From Tissierellia bacterium (GTDB lineage Bacteria > Bacillota > Clostridia > Peptostreptococcales > Acidaminobacteraceae): a stretch of 64,000 nt of DNA. The stretch's first letter is position 1. Each line of letters begins with the position of its first letter. The DNA is taken from the NCBI GenBank assembly GCA_012838225.1, contig DUPT01000013.1, forward strand, positions 1-64,000, given 5' to 3'. Position numbers and translations under genes: made by a program. A model generated the notes under the pieces. That model was not told the origin of the DNA. It saw nothing but the letters and a program-made list of their open reading frames with translations, and made no database searches. Positions 59,316-64,000 of the stretch are shown here, piece after piece.

Positions 59316-61934
59316 ATGAAAGCAATGGAAAAAACCTACTCCCCTCAGAGTTTTGAGAAGCGGATCTATCAGAAATGGCTTGATGAGGGCAATTTCAAAG
59401 CCCGTGTCAATCCCGACAAGATGCCCTTTACCATCGTCTTGCCGCCGCCCAATATCACCGGCCGGCTGCATGAGGGGCATGCCTTGAATCACACCATGCA
59501 AGACATCCTGATCCGGTATAAGCGGATGAAGGGCTTTGAGACCTTGTGGCTGCCCGGGACCGATCACGCCTCGATCGCGACCGAGGTCAAGATACTCGAT
59601 CAGGTGCTAAAAGAAGAGGGCCGGACGAAGGACGAATTGACCCGAGAGGAGTTTCTCGAAAAGGCCTGGGCCTGGAAGGATAAATACGGCGGTGAGATCG
59701 TTGAGCAGATGAAGCGTTTAGGCAACAGCTGTGACTGGGACCGGGAACGCTTTACCATGGATGAGGTCTGCTCCAAGGCGGTCATCGAAGTGTTTGTTCG
59801 CCTATACGAAGAAGGTTTGATCTACAAGGGCAACCGGCTGATCAACTGGTGTCCGACCTGCGGCACCTCGTTGTCTGATGCCGAGGTCGATCACGAGGAT
59901 GTCTCGGGCGCCTTCTATGATATCGCCTATCCGGTAGCCGGCTCGGATGAGCAGCTCATCATCTCGACCACTCGGCCCGAGACGATGCTGGCGGATACGG
60001 CGGTAGCCGTTCATCCGGAGGATCCGCGCTATCAGCACCTGATCGGGCAAAGGGTCCGTCTGCCGCTGATGGATCGTCTGATCCCGGTGGTGGCCGATGA
60101 TTATGTTGATAGAGAGCTTGGCACCGGAGCCCTCAAGGTCACGCCGGCGCATGATCCGAACGACTATGAGATCGGACAGCGGCATGGGCTTGAGGTCATC
60201 AATATCTTTACCGAAGATGCCAAGGTCAACGAAGCCGGCGGCAGCTACGCCGGGCTGGACCGCTATGAAGCGAGAAAGCAGGTAGTCAAGGACCTGAAGG
60301 ATCAAGGCTATCTGATCGGTCAAAAGGATCACCTCCACGCCGTCGGCCACTGCTACCGCTGTCATAAGGTGGTCGAGCCCAGGATCAGTGATCAGTGGTT
60401 TGTTGCCATGCAGGAATTGGCCAAGCAGGCCAAACAAAGCGTTGAACGAGGCGAGATGAGCTTTGTCCCGCCGCGCTATGTCAAGATCTATAACAATTGG
60501 TTGGATAATATCCGCGACTGGAATATCTCGCGTCAATTGTGGTGGGGTCATCGCATCCCGGCCTACTACTGTGACAGCTGTCAGTCGATTGCGGTCGCCC
60601 GTGAGATGCCCGATGTCTGTCCGGATTGCGGCGGTGAGCATTTCACTCAGGATCCCGATGTGCTCGACACTTGGTTCAGCTCGGCCCTGTGGCCGTTTAG
60701 TACCTTGGGTTGGCCGGATGAATCGCCGGATCTGAACTATTTCTATCCGACCGATGTCTTAGTCACGGGCTATGATATCATCTTCTTCTGGGTCATCCGG
60801 ATGATGTTTTCGGGACTGAAATTTATGCAGGAGGCCCCGTTTCACACCACCCTCATCAATGGGATCGTACGCGACAGCATCGGTCGAAAGATCTCAAAGA
60901 GCCTCAACAACGGGACCGACCCGATCGAGGTGATCGACGAGTATGGGGCCGATGCACTGCGCTATATGCTGATCAGTGGGACGGCGACCGGCAATGACAC
61001 CCGGTTCTCGCTTGAGAGAGTGGAGTCGGCTCGCAACTTTGCCAATAAGCTATGGAATGCCTCCCGCTTCGTATTGAGTTCGCTGGAAGCGGCGCCGACT
61101 GAGCTGACCGGCGAAGAAGAGCTGACACTGGCCGATCGCTGGATCCTGAGTGAACTCAATCAAGCCATCCGCGACATCTCTGAGAACCTGGAGAAGTCGG
61201 AGCTTGGCATGGCGGCCGATCGGGCGCTCGATTTTGCCTGGGGGACGTATTGCGACTGGTATATCGAATTATCGAAAAAGCGACTCTACGCCGGCGATGA
61301 ACTCGTTCGAAGAGTCCTTTGGACGGTGCTCAAGGATCTGTTAAAGCTGATGCATCCGTTTATGCCCTTTATCACCGAAGAAATCTGGCAGGCCATCCCC
61401 GGTGCCGACGGCAATCTGATCGTGGCACCGTGGCCGAAAGAGCGGGCGATCGATACGACCGATCTTGACGCGATGGAGGCGATCATGAGTGCGATCGGTC
61501 GGATCAGAAACCTTCGGGCTGAGATGGATCTGCCGGTCGGTAGAAAGGGTCGACTGTATGTCTCAGGCGATAAGCGACTGGTCGAGATCATGAAGCAGCA
61601 GGCTGAAGCCTTCCAGGCGCTGGCTTCTGTCAGTGAGGTCTTGGATGAGCCGGAGTCGGTCGAGAATGCCTCGACGATCCTGGTCGATAAGGTAGAGCTG
61701 ACCTTGCCGCTCGACGATCTGATCGACTATGCCAAGGAATACCAGCGGCTGGCCAAGCAAAAGGAACGGCTCGAGGGGGAGATCGAACGAGCGCAAGCCA
61801 AGCTGGCGAATGAGGGCTTTGTCTCAAAAGCGCCGGCCCAGTTGGTCGAAGGAGAACGGAACAAAGTGATCGACTACCGGGAGCAGGTGGTGGAATTAAC
61901 CGAGAAGATGGCGTTGATCGAGGCGAAGAAATGA
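59316..61934 (+). CDS. valS: Valyl-tRNA synthetase
   Basis: 872 residues from the ATG at 59316 (an ATG at 59310 is closer to the ribosome site AAGAAGGA than ideal). The class I signatures are PPNITGRLHEGHALNHTMQDIL (HIGH-type) and GRKISKSLNNG (KMSKS-type). The editing domain lies between (STTRPETMLADTAVAVHPED). Zinc-like CPTC and CDSC / CPDC pairs appear in the insert. The tRNA-binding coiled coil closes the protein (LAKQKERLEGEIERAQAKLANEGFVSKAP). It overlaps folC by 4 bases. Controlled by the valine T-box. Confidence 0.97.
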   Translation: MKAMEKTYSPQSFEKRIYQKWLDEGNFKARVNPDKMPFTIVLPPPNITGRLHEGHALNHTMQDILIRYKRMKGFETLWLPGTDHASIATEVKILDQVLKEEGRTKDELTREEFLEKAWAWKDKYGGEIVEQMKRLGNSCDWDRERFTMDEVCSKAVIEVFVRLYEEGLIYKGNRLINWCPTCGTSLSDAEVDHEDVSGAFYDIAYPVAGSDEQLIISTTRPETMLADTAVAVHPEDPRYQHLIGQRVRLPLMDRLIPVVADDYVDRELGTGALKVTPAHDPNDYEIGQRHGLEVINIFTEDAKVNEAGGSYAGLDRYEARKQVVKDLKDQGYLIGQKDHLHAVGHCYRCHKVVEPRISDQWFVAMQELAKQAKQSVERGEMSFVPPRYVKIYNNWLDNIRDWNISRQLWWGHRIPAYYCDSCQSIAVAREMPDVCPDCGGEHFTQDPDVLDTWFSSALWPFSTLGWPDESPDLNYFYPTDVLVTGYDIIFFWVIRMMFSGLKFMQEAPFHTTLINGIVRDSIGRKISKSLNNGTDPIEVIDEYGADALRYMLISGTATGNDTRFSLERVESARNFANKLWNASRFVLSSLEAAPTELTGEEELTLADRWILSELNQAIRDISENLEKSELGMAADRALDFAWGTYCDWYIELSKKRLYAGDELVRRVLWTVLKDLLKLMHPFMPFITEEIWQAIPGADGNLIVAPWPKERAIDTTDLDAMEAIMSAIGRIRNLRAEMDLPVGRKGRLYVSGDKRLVEIMKQQAEAFQALASVSEVLDEPESVENASTILVDKVELTLPLDDLIDYAKEYQRLAKQKERLEGEIERAQAKLANEGFVSKAPAQLVEGERNKVIDYREQVVELTEKMALIEAKK

Positions 61935-63211
61935 AGATCAAACGAGCCCTAAAATACCTGGAGCAAACCTATAAGCTGGGCCGAAAGCTGGGCTTGGACA
62001 ATATCTATCAGCTGCTGAATGAGCTGGGACGGCCGGATGAGGCGATGAAGCTCATCCATGTCGCCGGCACCAATGGCAAAGGCTCGACCTCGTCGATGAT
62101 CGCCAGCATGCTCCAGCAGGCCGGCTATCTGGCGGGCTTTTATTCCTCACCCCATCTGGTCAAATACAACGAACGCTTTCAGGTGGGTGGGGAGATGATC
62201 AGTGATGAGGATCTGGCCAAGTATATCACCAAGGTCAAATCGGCCGTTACGGCCATGGTCAAGCGAGGGCTGACCCATCCGACCGAGTTTGAGGTATTGA
62301 CGGCGGTGGCCCTGGTCTGCTTCAAGGACAAAGGCTGTGACTTTGCCATCATGGAGGTGGGTCTTGGGGGGAGACTCGATGCCACCAATGCCATCGTCGA
62401 TCCGGTCTGCAGTGTGATCACACCGATCGAGATCGATCACACCGCCTTTTTAGGCAACAGCCTGAGTGAGATCGCCGGCGAGAAGGCCGGCATCCTGAGA
62501 AAGGGCGTGCCGGCGGTCATCGCCCCGCAACAGACGGAGGCCAAAAAAGAGATCGAGCGGATCGCCAAACAAAAGAACACGCCGCTGATCCATGTCAAGG
62601 TGCCCAAGAAAGCGATCCAATCGGCCGATTTGACCGGCTCAGTCTTCACCTGGAACAACAAAGACTACAAGCTAAAGCAGCTGGGCAGCTATCAGGTGGA
62701 GAATGCCATGACGGCGCTGACGGTGATCGATACGCTTAGACAGACCGGTGAGATCAAGATCACCGACTACCGGATGAAGCAGGGGATCCTGCACACCAAA
62801 TGGCCGGGCCGTCTGGAAAAGATCGGCACCAAGCCGGATACCTATATCGACGGCTCGCATAATCCGCATGGGGCTAAGACGTTGAAGCAGGCCTTTGGCA
62901 GCGTCTGCCGAGACAAGCGCTGCATTGGGGTGCTGGGCATGAAAGAGGATAAGGATGTCCCGGGGGTGCTCGAACAAACCGCCAAATTGTTTCAGCATAT
63001 CATTGCCACCGAGCCAAACTCCGACACCAAGCACTCGGCGGCAGAGATCGCGGAGTTGATAAAGCCTTATGGCATCGAAACGTCGATCGAACCCGATCCG
63101 ATCAAGGCGTTCGAACAAGCCCGGTCGATGGCCGGACATGATGATCTGATCATTGTCTATGGCTCCTTCTATCTGATCGGCGATATCCGGGAAATGGTGG
63201 TGGAATCATGA
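61931..63211 (+). CDS. folC: Folylpolyglutamate/dihydrofolate synthase
   Basis: 426 residues. Adds glutamate to dihydropteroate and to folates. The Mur-ligase fold ATP loop is HVAGTNGKGSTSSMIASML, the folate loop AGFYSSPHLVKYNERFQVGG, and further blocks are FAIMEVGLGGRLDATNAI, ITPIEIDHTAFLGNSLSEIAGEKAGIL and YIDGSHNPHGAKTL. It completes the folate set of the window, 53 kb from folEPBK. It overlaps valS and maf by 4 bases each, so it is part of the valS operon. That order (valS-folC) is common in Bacillota. Confidence 0.95.
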   Translation: MKIKRALKYLEQTYKLGRKLGLDNIYQLLNELGRPDEAMKLIHVAGTNGKGSTSSMIASMLQQAGYLAGFYSSPHLVKYNERFQVGGEMISDEDLAKYITKVKSAVTAMVKRGLTHPTEFEVLTAVALVCFKDKGCDFAIMEVGLGGRLDATNAIVDPVCSVITPIEIDHTAFLGNSLSEIAGEKAGILRKGVPAVIAPQQTEAKKEIERIAKQKNTPLIHVKVPKKAIQSADLTGSVFTWNNKDYKLKQLGSYQVENAMTALTVIDTLRQTGEIKITDYRMKQGILHTKWPGRLEKIGTKPDTYIDGSHNPHGAKTLKQAFGSVCRDKRCIGVLGMKEDKDVPGVLEQTAKLFQHIIATEPNSDTKHSAAEIAELIKPYGIETSIEPDPIKAFEQARSMAGHDDLIIVYGSFYLIGDIREMVVES

Positions 63212-63762
63212 AGATCATTTTGGGCTCCGGCTCGGCCCGTCGTAAAGAGCTGCTGGGTGAGATCTATCCTGAATTCGAGATCGATGTGCCCCGGGTCGAA
63301 GAGAAGATCGATCCGCTGGGAGACCCCAGGATCGAGGCAATGAATTGTGCCATGGCCAAGGGCCTCGAGGTCGCCACGCGTCACACCGAGGGCAAGCTGA
63401 TTTCTTGTGATACCATGGTCTATCTCAATCGGCTGATCGGAAAGCCCAAGGATCGTCAAGACGCCTTTGATATCATTTCACATCTTCAAGGCAGGACCCA
63501 TCAGGTGATCACCGGTGTCTATGTCAGAAACCTTGAGACCGGGGAGAGCCGAGTCGACTATGAGGTATCCCTCGTCACCTTTAAGGAAAAAACACCACGA
63601 GAGATCGAGCGCTATCTCGATAAGGCCGACTACCTGGATAAGGCAGGCGCTTATGCCATCCAGGAGGAGGGTCGTGATCTGGTAGAGGAGATCATCGGAG
63701 ACGTCAACAATGTGATCGGTCTACCGACAGAAAAACTGAAGCAAATGCTGGCTGCCATTTAA
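63208..63762 (+). CDS. maf: Maf-family nucleotide pyrophosphatase
   Basis: 184 residues. Hydrolyses non-canonical or standard nucleoside triphosphates (dTTP, UTP) to monophosphates; once linked to septum formation. The family opening is ILGSGSARRKELL, where the common form is S-x-S-P-R-R. The catalytic region has SCDTMVYLN, with the family Asp, and the IGKPKDRQDAFDIISHLQGRTHQVITG block. The tail is AGAYAIQEEG and VIGLPTEKLKQML. The Pro to Ala change in SARR is unusual but conservative. It overlaps folC and ends with a strong terminator. Confidence 0.93.
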   Translation: MKIILGSGSARRKELLGEIYPEFEIDVPRVEEKIDPLGDPRIEAMNCAMAKGLEVATRHTEGKLISCDTMVYLNRLIGKPKDRQDAFDIISHLQGRTHQVITGVYVRNLETGESRVDYEVSLVTFKEKTPREIERYLDKADYLDKAGAYAIQEEGRDLVEEIIGDVNNVIGLPTEKLKQMLAAI

Positions 63763-63771
63763 AGACTAGCC

Positions 63772-63801
63772 CTGTCGCTCATATCAAGCGACAGTTTTTT
63801 T
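63772..63801 (+). terminator. Terminator of the valS-folC-maf operon
   Basis: Perfect 8-bp arms CTGTCGCT and AGCGACAG with a CATATCA loop, followed by seven T residues. Confidence 0.92.
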
Positions 63802-63877
63802 GACCTGGATGGAACATATCGGGCCGCACCAAATCATTTCGTCATTGTCCTCTATACTGAAAACAAGGGAGGCAGGT

Positions 63878-64000
63878 ATGAAATTAATGGATCTACCGAT
63901 ATCAGAACGACCGCGCGAAAAGGCACAGCGCTTTGGCATCGAGCAACTCTCAACCGCCGAGCTGATCGCGATTCTACTTCGCAGCGGCACCCGACAGGAT
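63878..64000 (+). CDS. radC: RadC/UPF0758 family protein, cut by the window edge
   Basis: Only the first 41 codons are in the window. They read [20 protein letters not shown] and then [15 protein letters not shown], the N-terminal helix-hairpin-helix start of RadC/YsxA proteins, whose JAB-like catalytic domain would follow. Its role in DNA repair is historic and not well proved. GGGAGG precedes the ATG. A possible TATACT -10 box lies at 63853-63858. It often sits next to maf in Bacillota, which supports the call. Confidence 0.88.
   Translation, partial: MKLMDLPISERPREKAQRFGIEQLSTAELIAILLRSGTRQD

Noticed and set aside
1-64000. tRNA, rRNA, CRISPR, prophage or integrated plasmid
   Set aside because: No cloverleaf, rRNA stretch, regular repeat-spacer series, integrase or phage gene was recognised when reading both strands.

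Overview
The window reads as one contiguous piece of a bacterial chromosome, most likely from an anaerobic or microaerotolerant member of the Bacillota (Firmicutes), probably clostridia-like. The signs are strong GGAGG ribosome sites, sigma-A type promoters, a CIRCE/HrcA operator, a LexA box of the GAAC-N4-GTTC type, a valine T-box leader, a GerMN lipoprotein, a V/A-type ATPase operon and the gene order ackA, yceD, rpmF, plsX, acp, rnc, smc, ftsY. By eye the G+C content is in the mid-50s, and GATC is very common. No rRNA, tRNA, CRISPR array or prophage was seen. I cannot name the genus.

Layout. 0-4.7 kb: the end of an NqrF-type NADH reductase, an acidic proline-rich protein, a lipoprotein, a frameshifted GyrI-like gene, a Nudix hydrolase and a SUFU-domain protein. 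4.7-9.5 kb: an overlapping run of an ABC exporter, folE, folP, folB, folK and a YihY membrane protein. 9.5-12.1 kb: nitroreductase, PfpI/DJ-1 protein and a flavodiiron protein whose promoter carries a Crp/Fnr-like palindrome centred at -41.5. 12.5-17 kb: sbcDC and hsp20 under CIRCE. 17-24 kb: a GerMN lipoprotein operon, tmcAL, a GNAT gene, a thioredoxin-CcdA pair, ackA and an atypical sirtuin. 24-47 kb: the conserved yceD-rpmF / plsX-acp / rnc-radical SAM-smc-ftsY backbone, interrupted by an alanine symporter region and then by the V-ATPase operon with accessory genes. 47-58 kb: a second sirtuin overlapping a TIM-barrel gene, several broken accessory genes, an SOS-controlled Y-family polymerase, an aminotransferase, a DUF697-like operon, an SGNH hydrolase divergent from a DUF1836 regulator, a polysaccharide deacetylase and a DUF4015 protein. 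58-64 kb: a transposase remnant, the valine T-box, a zinc-ribbon membrane protein, valS, folC, maf and the start of radC.

How it fits together. The window holds most of the folate pathway (folE, folP, folB, folK, folC and a possible pabC), acetate metabolism with two sirtuins, and oxygen/NO defence (flavodiiron protein, thioredoxin-CcdA, nitroreductase, PfpI). Energy coupling is represented by the NqrF-type reductase, the V-ATPase and a cation/alanine symporter. DNA repair and chromosome maintenance are represented by sbcCD, dinB, radC and smc.

The oddest single feature is the acyl carrier protein after plsX. It has aspartate where the phosphopantetheine-bearing serine should be. Five accessory loci are broken by single-base shifts, a stop codon or decay, while every core gene in the window is intact, so the damage looks biological rather than a general sequence-quality problem.
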